In this document: positions 30,224 through 42,309 of the stretch, piece by piece | Position numbering within the stretch: position 1 is the stretch's first letter | Layout: every line of letters starts with the position of its first letter | Assembly (NCBI GenBank): GCA_001414345.1 | Contig: LLCB01000112.1 | Location: forward strand, 62,001-126,000 | DNA from: Hymenoscyphus infarciens | Taxonomy: Eukaryota > Ascomycota > Leotiomycetes > Helotiales > Helotiaceae | Direction of reading: 5' to 3' | DNA length: 64,000 bases | Notes under the pieces: generated by a model | Databases searched by the model: none | Told to the model about the DNA's origin: nothing | Seen by the model: only the letters and a program-made list of their open reading frames with translations | Translations under genes and position numbers: made by a program

Positions 30224-31726
30224 ATGGCGAAACGAAAGCGCAATACTGCTGCCGAGCCTGCTGTTAGCAGCACACTTCTTCCAAGCAAGAAAATTAAAGC
30301 AACCTCCCTCCCAACGCCCAAAAAGTCCACCACCATCCAGATAATTGCGGGGTCCTACGATCGAGTCCTTCACGGACTGACAGCTACCATATCTCCCGAT
30401 AACAATGTCGAATTCGCTGATACCTTCCTTTTCAACGCCCACACCACTGCTATACGATGTCTTGCCCTCTCACCGCCATCTGCGCCTGTTCCAAAACAAC
30501 AACAGAAGGTCATACTCGCGAGCGGCAGTACTGACGAACGAATAAACCTCTACCACATCTCCGCACATGCGCCATCCCATATCACGGTTCCTGCTATCGC
30601 TGGTTTGTCTGCGAAGGCAGTGGTGGAGAATCCGCAGAACAAGGAGCTAGGGTCGCTGTTACACCATTCGAGTTCGGTGACGGCGCTATATTTCCCCAAC
30701 CGGAGCAAGTTATTGAGTTCAGCAGAAGACAATTCCATCGCAGTTACGAGAACGAGGGATTGGAGTCTGCTGAGTACGATAAAGGTTCCAGTTCCAAAGT
30801 CAATGGGACGACCGAGTGGTGATACGGCGCCTTTGGGCGGTGCCCCTACAGGAGTCAATGATTTTGCGGTGCATCCAAGTATGAAGCTCATGATTTCTGT
30901 CGGGAAAGGGGAGAAGAACATGCGACTGTGGAATTTGGTTACTGGGAAAAAAGCTGGTGTTCTGAATTTTGAAAGGAATATTTTGAATGAAGTTGGAGAA
31001 GGCAGATATACGAGTGGCGAGGGAAGGAAAGTGGCATGGGGATCGACGGATGCCGGGGAAGAATTCTGTGTTGGATTTGATAAAGGAGCGGTGGTATACG
31101 GAATGGACAGCAAACCAAAATGCAAGGTTGTTCCCAAACCGAGAGCACCAGGTCAGAAATGGACGAAAATTCATCAGTTATGTTATATCCCGGTAGGCGA
31201 GGAGGGGGATATACATATACTTGCCGTTTCTACTGAGGATGGAAGAATACTGTTCTATTCTACACGACCTGGAGATTTGATCAAGGGATCAGAAGAGAAA
31301 GATGAAGCGCTGGAGTCTGCGAAACTGATTGCTGTTCTTGATAGCAAGGTTACTGTGGCCCAGAAAGAGAAGAATGGCACGAAGCCGGAAGAAAATCCAG
31401 TTCGTATCAAGGATTTCTCCTCTATGGATATTGGAGAAGGGGCCGCCAAAGATATGATTATTGTGGCAGGAAAAAGTGATGGCACATTACAGATATTCAA
31501 GTTGGCTGCATCAGACCTGCTTCCACAGAACAATAGCGAAGTCAAAGAAGTTGGAAAACTTCTTGGGTCGTCAAAAACTGGCAATCGCATCACATGTTTG
31601 AAATCATTTGTTATGCTGCCAAGCTTTGATGGCGAGGAGGAAGACGATTTCGAGGATTTCGAAGGATTTGATGAAGATGGGGACGAGGAGAAGGAGGAGG
31701 ATAGCAGTAGTGAAGAAAGCGAGTAA
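30224..31726 (+). CDS. mak11: Mak11 / PAK1IP1 WD40 ribosome-assembly protein
   Basis: Single-exon gene of 500 residues, ATG at 30224. A basic nuclear-signal-like N-terminus (KRKRN, KKIKA) is followed by WD40 repeats: IQIIAGSYDRVLHGLTATIS, FNAHTTAIRCLALSPP with LASGSTDERINLYHIS, LLHHSSSVTALYFP with LLSSAEDNSIAVTRTRDWSL, GVNDFAVHPSMKLMISVGKG with MRLWNLVTGKKA, and later repeats with LAVSTEDGRILFYST and VAGKSDGTLQIFKL. The C-terminus is strongly acidic (DFEDFEGFDEDGDEEKEED). The ADGS/SSGSTDE start, the position of the NLVTGK repeat and the acidic tail match fungal Mak11, a nucleolar factor for maturation of pre-60S subunits (human PAK1IP1). Length fits the fungal family, and an insertion between repeats (about 370-400) is common. 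It is intact. Confidence 0.88.
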   Translation: MAKRKRNTAAEPAVSSTLLPSKKIKATSLPTPKKSTTIQIIAGSYDRVLHGLTATISPDNNVEFADTFLFNAHTTAIRCLALSPPSAPVPKQQQKVILASGSTDERINLYHISAHAPSHITVPAIAGLSAKAVVENPQNKELGSLLHHSSSVTALYFPNRSKLLSSAEDNSIAVTRTRDWSLLSTIKVPVPKSMGRPSGDTAPLGGAPTGVNDFAVHPSMKLMISVGKGEKNMRLWNLVTGKKAGVLNFERNILNEVGEGRYTSGEGRKVAWGSTDAGEEFCVGFDKGAVVYGMDSKPKCKVVPKPRAPGQKWTKIHQLCYIPVGEEGDIHILAVSTEDGRILFYSTRPGDLIKGSEEKDEALESAKLIAVLDSKVTVAQKEKNGTKPEENPVRIKDFSSMDIGEGAAKDMIIVAGKSDGTLQIFKLAASDLLPQNNSEVKEVGKLLGSSKTGNRITCLKSFVMLPSFDGEEEDDFEDFEGFDEDGDEEKEEDSSSEESE

Positions 31727-32392
31727 TTGATACCCTGGCTACCAAGCAAGCAATAAACTGTTACGAAAGTCTGTTGGTGAGTGACTTCATTTTTGTCGGG
31801 ATAATGCTTGCACCCCTGTTTGTTATAATGTCCTAAGAGTGAACACAAAAGAAAACTGTTCTCGCTATTGTCCCAAGCTGTAGAAGCATACCAAGTCCTT
31901 GGTATTGTTATTGATTTCCCAGTTCAGTTGAGGGGGTTAGCATCCACTGACGAATCGACGAGAAGCGACACAGCTCTCACGCAAGAGCGAATTTTCATGG
32001 GGTATTGGATGAAGAATTTGTTTAATCTGCCCTTTGTCTTCAAAAGAATCAACTGCTTCAATTCACGGTCTGACGTGGATTTGTCTCTCAGATCTCACCT
32101 TCAAGTGTCTGTGTTGAAGCGCGACACGAATATTTCGCTTCAATTCACCCCCTCACCTTTGTCATCACCTTCAACCACCAGCTTTCAGTTTTACCCCACC
32201 ACAATTTTTCAACCCCTCAACTTCTGACTTCCGTCAACCTCGCTTTTACGAGCTGCCATGAACACACGCTGCTCATAATCAATTGCGATCTTACTTTCTG
32301 CGAACATACTCTTCTTCTTGCAATACAGATCGCAAACACTTACCTCGTCAATTAGCTCATCCACTCCCAAAGAGCTCGATCCTCGTCGCATC
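31727..32392. other. Intergenic / leader of the acidic repeat protein gene
   Basis: An ORF at 31868-32227 has biased composition and no recognised content. A short upstream ATG frame (ATGAACACACGCTGCTCATAA, from about 32258) precedes the main ATG and could be a five-codon uORF. Confidence 0.35.
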
Positions 32393-35335
32393 ATGCTTCG
32401 CAAGAAACAAAACCCAACACCACCTCGGTCAACACCTCCACCTTCTACAAACCCGAATCTTCAATCCTCCCCAATTATTTTACAAACCTTCATCGACCGT
32501 ACTTCCGCTAAACTGAGCGAGATGAAAGGACGACTCAAGAGACGATTCCATGAGACGGGAAACGAAATTTCAACTTTGGACAATGGCAGTCACCCTTCCC
32601 CAATTATTGATATCCAAGAAAGAACGATTGTCATCCCCACTCCTTCGTCTAGCATCATGCCGCCAGTTGCGATGACCAAAGACTTCAAGATCGATTCATT
32701 CGGTGCTATCAGACCCTCACTTACTTCCACTGGCACTGGACAGACGTCTTATATTCCCGCAACCTCCCAATTCAAAGACCATCTCCCCTCCGAACTCAAT
32801 GGCGAAGTCGGCGCTCTCAAAGTTCGGAGCCACAATACATCCACAGCTACCAACAAAGTTGAGGGGACATATCAACCACCACCCTCTGCAGACTCGAACA
32901 CTTTCCCGCATACATACGACGAGTGGAAGGGTGTAGTTGTTGACAAGAATCTACATCAATTGGAACAACCCTCACCTCAGTCTACTATCTCGAGCAAACC
33001 CGGTCCATGGAGTACAGGACTTATTCAGCACCCTGAATACACTTCTCAACAACACAATCAACTTATCTCAGCAATGCCAGGCCCAAACAAGGCATTGCTC
33101 TTGCCCTCACAGCTTTTTGGACTCTATAGTGATGCATTGGGAGAGGAGAATATCGAAGGAAATTCTGATGATAACATGGCGGCGCTGCCCTCTCCACTTT
33201 TCGGCTTCCATGGTGATGCATTGGAAGCTGAGAATATCGAAGAGAACTCTGATGATAACATGGCGGCGCTGTTGATTGAAGCAATTGAAGAAGAAACTTC
33301 GGAGGAGGAAGTCGAAGTTGAAGACGAAGACGAAGACGAAGAGCAAGACGAAAAGGAAGAGATTCACATCTTCCGAGATCCAGTAGTTCACGAGATCTCT
33401 TCAGATTCAGATTCAGATTCCAGCTGCTCCGCCGATGCTGCACCCGCTCCTGCTAGCGACACCGGACTACGAAACGTCATTGCCACCAGCCCTCACTACC
33501 CTCTCTACCCGCAAAGTCATATTCAAAGTCATGAGAATGGCAATACAATTCCAGCCACTGACTATTACAAAAGAGCCGCAGAGAAAATGGCGAAAGAGGC
33601 GGGTTATCACTCTGAAGATCACTCGTCCGTATTGCCCTCCATCGAAAATGATCAATACCAAAATGACAACAATAACCACCAAAGCTATCAAAACGACGTG
33701 ATCATGGAAGATTCCAACGTCGCCAACTCAATTCAAGAAGACAAGACTACTCACACTTTCCCAGCATACTTTAACAAAGTCAAGCGAGGCTTCAGTTGGA
33801 ACAGAGAAGCTCGACAACCAAAGTCTCGATATCGTGTTCCAACACCCGCACCCGCACCAATCACCCGAGAATATATCCGAGAGCCCTCTCCCTCTCCAAT
33901 ACCCGAGAATCCCTCAACCAACTCAGAACACGAAGACCACAGATCCAAGCGAGCTCGACACAGCTATGATACGGCTGGCCCTGCAGCATCTACAATTAGC
34001 TTTGCAGAGGCAAAAGTCCAATACCTAACAGCGAACCCACCAAAACACTGGGCTTATGGCACAATTGTACCTCCTAAAGAATGGCCAATTGGTGTCCAAG
34101 AGGAGCATATGCACGGCGTCTCACAATTCTATACGGACAAGAAAACTGGAATTCCTCTCTTCTTAGGCACAATTCCTTATGATGTGTACTATGCCCAGAA
34201 TTCCCCTGCAAGTTTATTGACTGCCCAAATGGCGGAGTCAGTGCAACGTAATGCCCCGAAGACTCAGCAGTACAAAAATGTAACTCGGCAAAACCGCAAG
34301 AGATCCTGCGAAATGGACGAGTACGACGCTGATGATACAGACATGCCAGCTAAAAGACAAAGACAAGAGACTCCAGTTCGATACAACACTTCCAAATACA
34401 TACCCAGGCCACCTGTCGCCACCACCCCGTATATCACCATCTCCGAACGCTTAATTGCAGAATCGAAAGCTCAAATGCAAGCCGACACAGCTAGAATTCA
34501 AGAGGAAAGGGAACGCAGGAAACAAGCAGAGATCATTCAAGCTCAAACTCCAGAATACAACCACTTCATCAATGCACCATGCGGTCCACCACTCACTGCT
34601 GAGAATCTCGCAAGTTTGCCATACCCACGCCCTTCAGAGACTCTATACAATAACATGTACTATGGTCGTTCCCCTCTCCAACATGGAGATCAACACGAGG
34701 CTCTTGTCAACGCTTTGCAAAACTTTGAGGCTGAACATAGACTTGACTCTAGTGATCCAAGATTTCTTGCCAGATTGGAAAGCCCGAGTGAGGACTCTGT
34801 CACCCTTTGTGGAGGTGGGTATGAGGCAGATGAAGAACGTGAGTCTGAGGATGAGGATCGATATGCAGCTCAATTCGACAATGATTATACCAACTACCAA
34901 CGCCCTACCACACAAGACCAACTTTCTCGAGATGCCAGTCCAATCATCAAATACGAGGGAGATGGTTATCAAACCGAAGAAAGTGACGAGTACGACGGAG
35001 AGGCACAAGTCTTCAAACGCGAGGATAGCGACGAGTATGAAAGCGAAGAGCACGTCTTCAAAACTGAGGACAGCGATGAGTATGAAAGCGAAGTGCACGT
35101 CTTCAAAACTGAGAACAGCGATGAGTATGAAAGCGAAGTGCAAGTCTTCAAAACTGAGGACAGCGACGAGTATGAAAGCGAATTGCAAATCTTCGAAATT
35201 GAGGACAGCGACGAGTATGACACCGAAGAACAAGAGTACAACGAAGAAGATGACGAAGAAGAGTATGACGGCGAAGGAGAGTATTTGAATACCGTCGAGG
35301 AAGGAAGAAGATACTTGGAGCAGAAGGATTGGTGA
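32393..35335 (+). CDS. Long disordered acidic protein with internal tandem repeats
   Basis: A continuous frame of 980 residues from ATG 32393; the frame is open upstream to 32318 but without ATG. No globular domain is evident. The first 250 residues are Ser/Thr/Pro-rich. A 28-residue tandem duplication (LFGLYSDALGEENIEGNSDD / LFGFHGDALEAENIEENSDD) lies at nt 33102-33270, followed by a Glu/Asp run. The middle part has one more conserved-looking segment (KHWAYGTIVPPKEWPIGVQE and IPLFLGTIPYDVYYAQN, nt 34040-34200). Then comes a Glu/Arg/Gln helix (nt 34450-34550). The C-terminus has four to five copies of a 15-residue unit EDSDEYESEVHVFKT (nt 34978-35225). Codon usage is genic and transversion-free across repeats, so I accept it as a gene. 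The family is not recognised; its acidic repeats might bind basic partners, but that is speculation. Confidence 0.6.
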   Translation: MLRKKQNPTPPRSTPPPSTNPNLQSSPIILQTFIDRTSAKLSEMKGRLKRRFHETGNEISTLDNGSHPSPIIDIQERTIVIPTPSSSIMPPVAMTKDFKIDSFGAIRPSLTSTGTGQTSYIPATSQFKDHLPSELNGEVGALKVRSHNTSTATNKVEGTYQPPPSADSNTFPHTYDEWKGVVVDKNLHQLEQPSPQSTISSKPGPWSTGLIQHPEYTSQQHNQLISAMPGPNKALLLPSQLFGLYSDALGEENIEGNSDDNMAALPSPLFGFHGDALEAENIEENSDDNMAALLIEAIEEETSEEEVEVEDEDEDEEQDEKEEIHIFRDPVVHEISSDSDSDSSCSADAAPAPASDTGLRNVIATSPHYPLYPQSHIQSHENGNTIPATDYYKRAAEKMAKEAGYHSEDHSSVLPSIENDQYQNDNNNHQSYQNDVIMEDSNVANSIQEDKTTHTFPAYFNKVKRGFSWNREARQPKSRYRVPTPAPAPITREYIREPSPSPIPENPSTNSEHEDHRSKRARHSYDTAGPAASTISFAEAKVQYLTANPPKHWAYGTIVPPKEWPIGVQEEHMHGVSQFYTDKKTGIPLFLGTIPYDVYYAQNSPASLLTAQMAESVQRNAPKTQQYKNVTRQNRKRSCEMDEYDADDTDMPAKRQRQETPVRYNTSKYIPRPPVATTPYITISERLIAESKAQMQADTARIQEERERRKQAEIIQAQTPEYNHFINAPCGPPLTAENLASLPYPRPSETLYNNMYYGRSPLQHGDQHEALVNALQNFEAEHRLDSSDPRFLARLESPSEDSVTLCGGGYEADEERESEDEDRYAAQFDNDYTNYQRPTTQDQLSRDASPIIKYEGDGYQTEESDEYDGEAQVFKREDSDEYESEEHVFKTEDSDEYESEVHVFKTENSDEYESEVQVFKTEDSDEYESELQIFEIEDSDEYDTEEQEYNEEDDEEEYDGEGEYLNTVEEGRRYLEQKDW

Positions 35336-35380
35336 AAGAATGGCCATGGATTCTGTATGCTTGTTTGTTTTGTAAGAATA

Positions 35381-35570
35381 TTTCATTGGCGCTTGGGGGT
35401 AGTGTCGTTTTCAAAAGACTTTTCTTTTTTCACTGGCGTTTCGGAGGAATCTTTGCTTTCTGGTTTTTTACTGGCGTTCGGGAGGAAGAATTGCTTGCAG
35501 ATTCATTTGTATGCCGCTCGTTGGTCGTTGATTTTTCCCTTGGCGTTTGAGGGACGAGTTATCACTCGTG
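35381..35570 (+). repeat. Four imperfect copies of a TACTGGCGTTYGGGAGGAA unit
   Basis: Boxes reading CATTGGCGCTTGGGGGT, CACTGGCGTTTCGGAGGAA, TACTGGCGTTCGGGAGGAA and CTTGGCGTTTGAGGGA recur at about 40-65-bp spacing directly 3' of the acidic repeat protein gene. T-runs separate them. Confidence 0.55.
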
Positions 35571-38500
35571 GATCACCGTTGCCTGATTCTTTTAAAGGGT
35601 TTGGCGGAATCATCTTTCTCCTCGAGACCTGATCTCCGGTCTTTGTACGCATTTCACTTGTATAGTAGGATTCTTTTCCACTCTAGAATCGCGCGGTTGC
35701 AGCTGGGGTCGAGCTTAGGAACGGCTCTTTATTGCAGTTCGTAGTTAAATAATAGAAAGGCTGATTTTCAACTTTCGTGTGTATGGGGAGCTCGACAAGC
35801 GCGGTCTGTGTAATCTTCTCGGTGACTTGAAAGTTCAACCTTTCTTGCCAGCAGAAAACGGTGCTTACTTGAATTAAAATACTATCCCACATTCCAATTT
35901 ATGTCCCCAGAATACTACTTATTCAAGCCAAGCAAAACTGTTTACACAAAAGCATGAACGTCAGTTTCACAAAACAGGACCCCCGCTTAAGAGATAGGTG
36001 CAGTAACAAGTTGAATAGCTTTGCAGAGCGGAATATCCCTCCCACCGTCCCGGTGCACTTTTTTCAAGATCGCGAACACCACCGCTAACTCAAGACTTAT
36101 CTAAAAAAAACTTGGGTTCAAGCCTATATTACTTCTTAGAGAGCTTAGCTGTCTACAATTCTCTATTTTCTGTGTAAATATTACTAAGTTGTTGTGGTGA
36201 TGTGGGGATCGAACTCTTGGAATAGCGTCACTTCTAAAAAGAGTACACAGGGAGAGTGGAAGGGCGATGCAAACATGAAGAAAGCTTTCTATATTGAATT
36301 AGGCAAAGGTATCGTTACATGGTATGTAGATGAAATTCTGCAGCAGTATTTTATCGAGCAGCAACAACTCAATACTACAACTTAGCCCTCAAATCATATC
36401 GGAGTCAAATGTACCCCCACATTTACTCACATTTACTTCCTAGTACACCGGATTTCTCAGAGGATATTGAATCCTTCTCTACCAGCATCCCACCTTAACA
36501 AGGATTGATTCCACATTCCAGTGTAAATTCATCTCCTTTCCCTAAATCCATCAAAATACCCATCTAGGCAGCTAGGCTCCAGTAACAAGATGACATCAAA
36601 AAATAAGCGAGAAAGCCACACACCTCCCCACCCCCTTCTCCCACGCCCGAAAAGCATACCAAAAAAAGAGTAATACCAAGCTCACCCGCAGCACAACTCC
36701 TACCCTCTTCATACACCCACCTCCAAAAGAAAAGAAAAAAACCATAAACATCAGCCTTACCACTCATCCGCTCCCCGAAAAATCTACGCGCGGCCAAGAC
36801 TTTCCCGTCCCCTTCCTACATTCTACTACCCCCTTGCACCAGGCCCCTCTTCCCCAACAAAAACCACCACAGGCATGACAAGGAAAGAAAGAAAAGGAAA
36901 AAAAGCGGGGAAGAGAAACCCCCCCAAGAGTTCCTAGGGTCGCAACAAGATACGCGAAAAGGACCGGTGGGTCCCCAAAATCTCACGCACGGCTACTACC
37001 TCACGCATGTACACCACAAGAGAACTATAGGTGTAGAGTAGCATCCCAAAAGTAAAGTGCGGTAAACTCGCGAACCCAAAAATTTCAAGAGGCAAGAGCT
37101 GAAAACGAAAATAGAATCCCCAAAAAAAGTGCTTCTTGCACGGGACTTCCCATGGATCCCCTCCCACTCCCCTTCAGGGAAGATGAAAAGCGAGGGTAGC
37201 ACGCGCGATAAGCGAGAGGGACTCTGGCTTACCAATTCTCTCGCGAATTACCAGTTGCAGTGCAGTACTCCAATGCTACATACGTAGGAAGATCCGTACT
37301 CTTCGCAGGATAAATGGCACATAAAGCACTCTTGATATTGCGCGGCACTCGCGGCCATAACTAATTTGAATTTGGAGTGTCTGACCCCCACGTCAATCCA
37401 CAACTAAGTAGGAGAAAGTGACAAGATCAACATAGCAAGCATACGGTAAGAGAGGAGGAAAGCATCCGATTTTGCTTATCATCTCCACCATTTTGGTCAA
37501 CTTCTGTCTTCTTACCAGAGTGCGAAGATATCACATCATGCCAACGCACCATTGATGGATCATGGACCTTGGTAAGTGAGTGACACCTGACAGTGGGGGA
37601 AATAATGATATCGATATTGATATGCTATGGCCAAATGGGAGGGTTGATATTCCATTATTTCATCATTCACACCACCATTTCGCAAGTCGACTCCGACTCC
37701 GAAATCTCACCACCCATCCATTCCTTTGAGCAAGAGGGATCACCAAAACAACCCTGCTCTCTCACCCCTCTCATTTCATCACCCCAAAACAAAACGGTCC
37801 AGGGAACAAACAGAAAACAGACACAGGCAAACCAAACTCTCACCTGTAACTCCCTCATCATCCCCATCACACTAAGCTTGACCCCCACCTCAATTCCCCG
37901 ATATCAGACCATATGCAAACAAAATCAAGTAACCCGAGAAGATCTCCTCCAGCTCCACACTCGTCGTTACCATAGCATACCATTGCAGCCTTGCCTTTAC
38001 CCCTTCCTTGTCACACCCGAGGTGTGCATGGCCCCTCACCCCTCATAAAAAAAAGCCCTCATGGTTACAAGCCCCCCCCTCAAAACCAGACAATTACCCC
38101 GCGAACCGAACCCATGCTCCGCCCATGTACCTCTCTCGTGGTGGCGTAAAAGTGATCTCTCGCGCACGTTACACAAGACACACCACGGTCCACCACCAAG
38201 CACCAAGCACCAAGCACCAAGCACTTGCTCCAGTCTCTCCTGACAGCAATTGCACTCCAACATGGATTCCCCAAATTCCCGTCCTGGATTGAGGGTGACA
38301 CTTGTACATCCTATCAACCAACGTAACCCCAAGAGAATGAAAGATCAGCAAGAATAAGATGGACGAGGAACATAACATAACCACGCTTCACCAAAAAGAG
38401 AGGGAAAAAAGAGACATGTCATATTTCCCGCCTCATTTCTCCTTATCTAATGTAACCCTCACACAACATCGGTGCGATGGCAGCAACGAATGTCACAACG

Positions 38501-38790
38501 TTCAGGTACAGCACGAGAAAGAGATCACATGCCGAGAACTGCAAGCAACGTAAATCCAAAACACAAGATTTCTAACCACCCTTGACTGTCGAACCCCCCC
38601 CCCGAAAAAATATCCTTCAATTGGTCACACCGAGACACCGAAAGAGAGAACACAGGAAAGGAGAGAGTACTAGCACGCCATTCCTTCCCAACATGTAGCA
38701 TCCCGAAGAAAGCTCAGATCATGCAAAAAACCCTCTGTTGTGCCACTGGCCTTTTGCTTCTGCTTTTGCTTTTTCTGGAATGAAAGCTTG

Positions 38791-38851
38791 AGCCAGCCAA
38801 GCCAGCCAGCCAGCCATCCAGCCATCCAGCCATCCAGCCATCCAGCCAGCC
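38791..38851 (+). repeat. Tetranucleotide tract (CCAG / CCAT)n
   Basis: About 15 units of CCAG with interspersed CCAT. On the minus strand it would encode Gly-Trp-Met-Ala runs, which makes a spurious ORF. Confidence 0.85.
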
Positions 38852-39364
38852 TCACTTTGATGAAGAAAATTTCTGCTTGAAACATAGCTGAAGAAAGCCA
38901 AACGACGAGGAAAGAAATAGATTGCGAAGAATGATCCGACAGCGGCAAAGACGGAAAAAAAAATGACGAGTAGATAGTAAGACCAAGAAGGAAAAGAGAG
39001 CGAAAAAGGAAGGGAAAAAACGGGTGAGACAATTCGCAAGATCAAATCAGAGCAAGCCACGATTCAAGGCAAACGAAAGAGGAGCTGAGAGTCTTCCGGG
39101 TGAAAGATTATGGTTCGCAAACCCCCCCTTGGAACCGGTTCGTGGAGGGCCGAGAGGAGGAAAGTGAACGAGAGCTGATCGAGAGTTTGGTACAGTATCG
39201 TACCGTACCGTACAGTACAGGACAGGACATCCTCATTGTTCACGGACTTTAGAGCCGAGATATGAGGGTCCTCGTGTGAGGGCACACAAGACGGCGAGTT
39301 CAACTGATTGCGGGGTATGGAGACAGGTAAAGGGTGGGGTCCACATCGGTCTCTTGTTAATTGA

Positions 39365-39402
39365 GGAGTGCAGAATGCAGAATGCAGAATGCAGAGTGCA
39401 GT
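39365..39402 (+). repeat. Heptanucleotide repeat (GCAGAAT)n
   Basis: GCAGAAT is repeated about four times with a GCAGAGT variant, 5 kb or more from any confident gene. Confidence 0.85.
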
Positions 39403-39727
39403 CGCGAAGGCGTTGAAGATGCGATGTGTCGGATTTGCGATTACCATGGCTATGGAGGCTGCCACCGCCGGGAAAGTACATACGTAGGGAAAAAGAAAAG
39501 AAGTGGGAGAAGCCCCCTTTTCCCTAATCGATTACCGAGAAAACTACTCGGTGAGGGTGATGCAAAGAAAGGAGAAGGCAATCGATGGGTCGTTCTTTGG
39601 TGGCAGAAACATTTTCTGCAGACAGCTGGATTGAACGATGAAATGAGCCAACTCGTCTCCTCCCACCACAATGAGGCTGCCGCGAAGCTTCGGCCCGTTG
39701 TTGAGGATGGATGAGGGGGCCGGGCAG

Positions 39728-39756
39728 CATGCAAATGCAAATGCAAATGCAAATGT
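39728..39756 (+). repeat. Hexanucleotide repeat (ATGCAA)n
   Basis: About four and a half copies of ATGCAA. Confidence 0.85.
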
Positions 39757-41699
39757 AGCGCGTCAAGACAAAGTCGAATGCAGTCAAGACTAAAGGAGCT
39801 GAAGCGCAATGCAAGAAGGGTGTTTGGATTCGCCAATAGAAATCGCGGCAGGGGTCAGCAGGCATTTGTTGAATCTAACAAACAAACATATAGCATTCCC
39901 CTCATTTCGAAATACTACACCTTACCTTGGGGTGTGATGGGTCTGGTGACAGCAGCTCTTGCAGCAAGAAACGGCTTCGCTCTGCAGCGAGACTTCAGGT
40001 GGAGATAAGGTGCTGCTCGGAGTGCAGCGGATTTCTGGTCTGGGCAGGTAGGTAGGTGTTTGTCGTCGTACAATTGCATTGTACAGGGGACTTCTACCTA
40101 AAAAGCAGTGCAACGAAGTACGACGAGGGCGATGCAGAGCCTCTTTTCGGCATTGGACGAGGAGTGGAGGGGGTGGAGTGTTACGACCGTCTTACAGCGT
40201 CCAGTGATACCAACTCCTCGCACCGAGGTCGAGGATGGGAAAGTTGGAAAATGTGAGTTTATTCCTTCGTCTGATACTACAGTAGTGTACCGCTCCTTCC
40301 TCCCACACGGGAGATCTTGCTGCTGGCATGCCACGCTTCTGTGCCGCTCAGCAGCAAGCAACCTTGTAGATGCATGCACCTTTGATGGCTGAGATGAGTG
40401 CACGTAAGACGGTGCATCATGTCTGCATTCTCTTGACGCACTTACTTCCGCAGCTCGTCGGTTCTTTTCCTGTCTCGCTGCTCTGATTCTTCTCCCTTCT
40501 CGTTCTTGCGTCTCCGAAGTCCTCTTCCTCCCACTTGGGCGATTCGTACTCCCTATCATGTGTTCTTGGCTTGAAGCGAAGGATGGATTGGGGGCCGCTG
40601 AAAGAGAAATTTCGTGAAAGGTTGACGAAAAGGGAAGAAGCAAACGTGGAGACGGGGAATTCAGCCCCCCTCTTCGTAACAATGGACCAACCGTTTCAAG
40701 GAATGGTGGAAACATAGGGGGAAAAGCACCAATGGAAGGGAATAACCCTATTTGGAAGCCGAGGAGGATGGAAGAGCTGGGGTACACAACGATCCCAGGA
40801 TGGACAGGATCGCATCGTATCGACGTGAAGGATGGATCTCATCGCATCGTCAAACCCCCAGCTCTCCCCCTCAGTGTTGGGTTCTAATTCTACCGTGATG
40901 GGTCTCGACTTGGGGAATTGGGGCAGGTGCTATTCACGGATTAATTTAAGAAAACCTCGCTTGAAGGCTCCTCCGCAGTCCACCCAACCCTCACGATGCC
41001 TCTCCCATCTATCCACAACAAGCGGAGGCGACAGGTTAGACTTTGTTGGAATCTAATCTGGTATCTGATACAGAAAAGGAAGTTGGAAACCAAGTCGGAA
41101 ACATGACGGTTCTATTCAAAGACAGATGGGTTTTGGGGGAGAAAGGAGAAAGCCTTCGCCCCCTCTAGCTCTCATCTTCCTCCCCGCATTCGGTTTCCCT
41201 TTCTATTTTCGTCCTCTTCTCCATTTTTTGTGGTTGCTGTGATAAGTAGATGTGGGATGGCTTGCGTTTGCTGCAGATCATCATGGACGTTTCAACTTGT
41301 TCTCGAAGAATCCTGCGAGTTGCACGAAGCGGGGGCCGGCTCGTCCATCAGGACCATCACGTCGGGGCAGCTCGCTTGGAGAGAGAATTGCTACAGTAAC
41401 GCCGCTGGTCATGGGAAAATCGGGGAATTAATCCCTCCTTATCCGAGACCTGACTTGACTAACCCTACGCGAGAATAGGCTCGAATTCCGTGCACCTCAC
41501 ATCATGTATGATGTATGAGTAGGTGCATGTGGTGGTGAGAGAGTTTGGTGTTTGTTCCAAGGTCCGTCGGTGGCTAATAAGAATGTCGATGTCGAATTTG
41601 ACAACACCATGACGCCTCGCATCGCAACGCCTCTGTGACCTGGCCCGGCCAACCCACCAGGGCATGACATGAGCTCTTCTGGCACGCCGCCCTGAGTCT

Positions 41700-42070
41700 C
41701 ATCCTCACCCTCTCACCCTCTCACCCTCTCCCCCCTCACCAGTGCACCACCACCACCTCCCTCCTCTCACCCTCTTCCACACCCGCTCCGCCTCCAGCTT
41801 GTACGCGCTCCCCAATCTTGGCCCATGGCCGCACCATCCGGCTGGGCGACGCTATCACCATCACCATCACCATCACCATCACTACCATGACATGCCAGCA
41901 ATCCTCTCGCAAGTTACCCCTTGGCCCCTTGGATACGGCGACACCACACCACTCACCACTCACCACTCACCACACTGTCCACACACCAAGATTGTGCCAG
42001 TGCCAGTGCCAGTGCCAGTGCCAGGGGCCCTTGCCGCCTTGCTTCCCCCTCCCCCTCCCCCTCCCCCTTG
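41700..42070 (+). repeat. Cluster of five short tandem repeats
   Basis: Within 370 bp lie CACCCTCT repeats (41705-41735), ATCACC repeats (41852-41885), CACCACT repeats (41946-41972), GTGCCA repeats (41995-42025) and CCCCCT repeats (42046-42070). All are strongly C-rich on the plus strand. The overlapping ORFs just reflect these repeats. Confidence 0.8.
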
Positions 42071-42269
42071 CTAGATCGGCAGAGGCATCGAACATCCCTC
42101 CTTCTTTTTGTTTTCTCTGCAGATCCAGAGAGCTTCTTTGCAGCATTGCACCACCCCTCCCTGTTTGTTCGACCGCTGCTCTGACATGAGGGCATTCAAA
42201 ACCACACCACCCAAGCCACAGCCTCCTTACTATAGCATAACCTCGTAACCCCATCAAACGCCGCGCTCA

Positions 42270-42309
42270 AACAATTCAATTCAATTCAATCCAATCCAAT
42301 CCAATTCAA
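42270..42309 (+). repeat. Pentanucleotide repeat (AATTC / AATCC)n
   Basis: About seven units of CAATT/CAATC in a row upstream of the PLC gene. Confidence 0.85.

Noticed and set aside
34455..35386. Long frames on both strands over the acidic repeat protein
   Set aside because: They mirror the repeat structure of the main plus-strand gene. The minus ones are hydrophobic or Ser-rich translations of GAN codons.
40098..40787. 229-residue minus-strand frame in the gene-poor tract
   Set aside because: Composition is Ser/Arg/Pro-rich without any conserved block, overlapping plus-strand frames are equally long, and there is no splice or promoter evidence.
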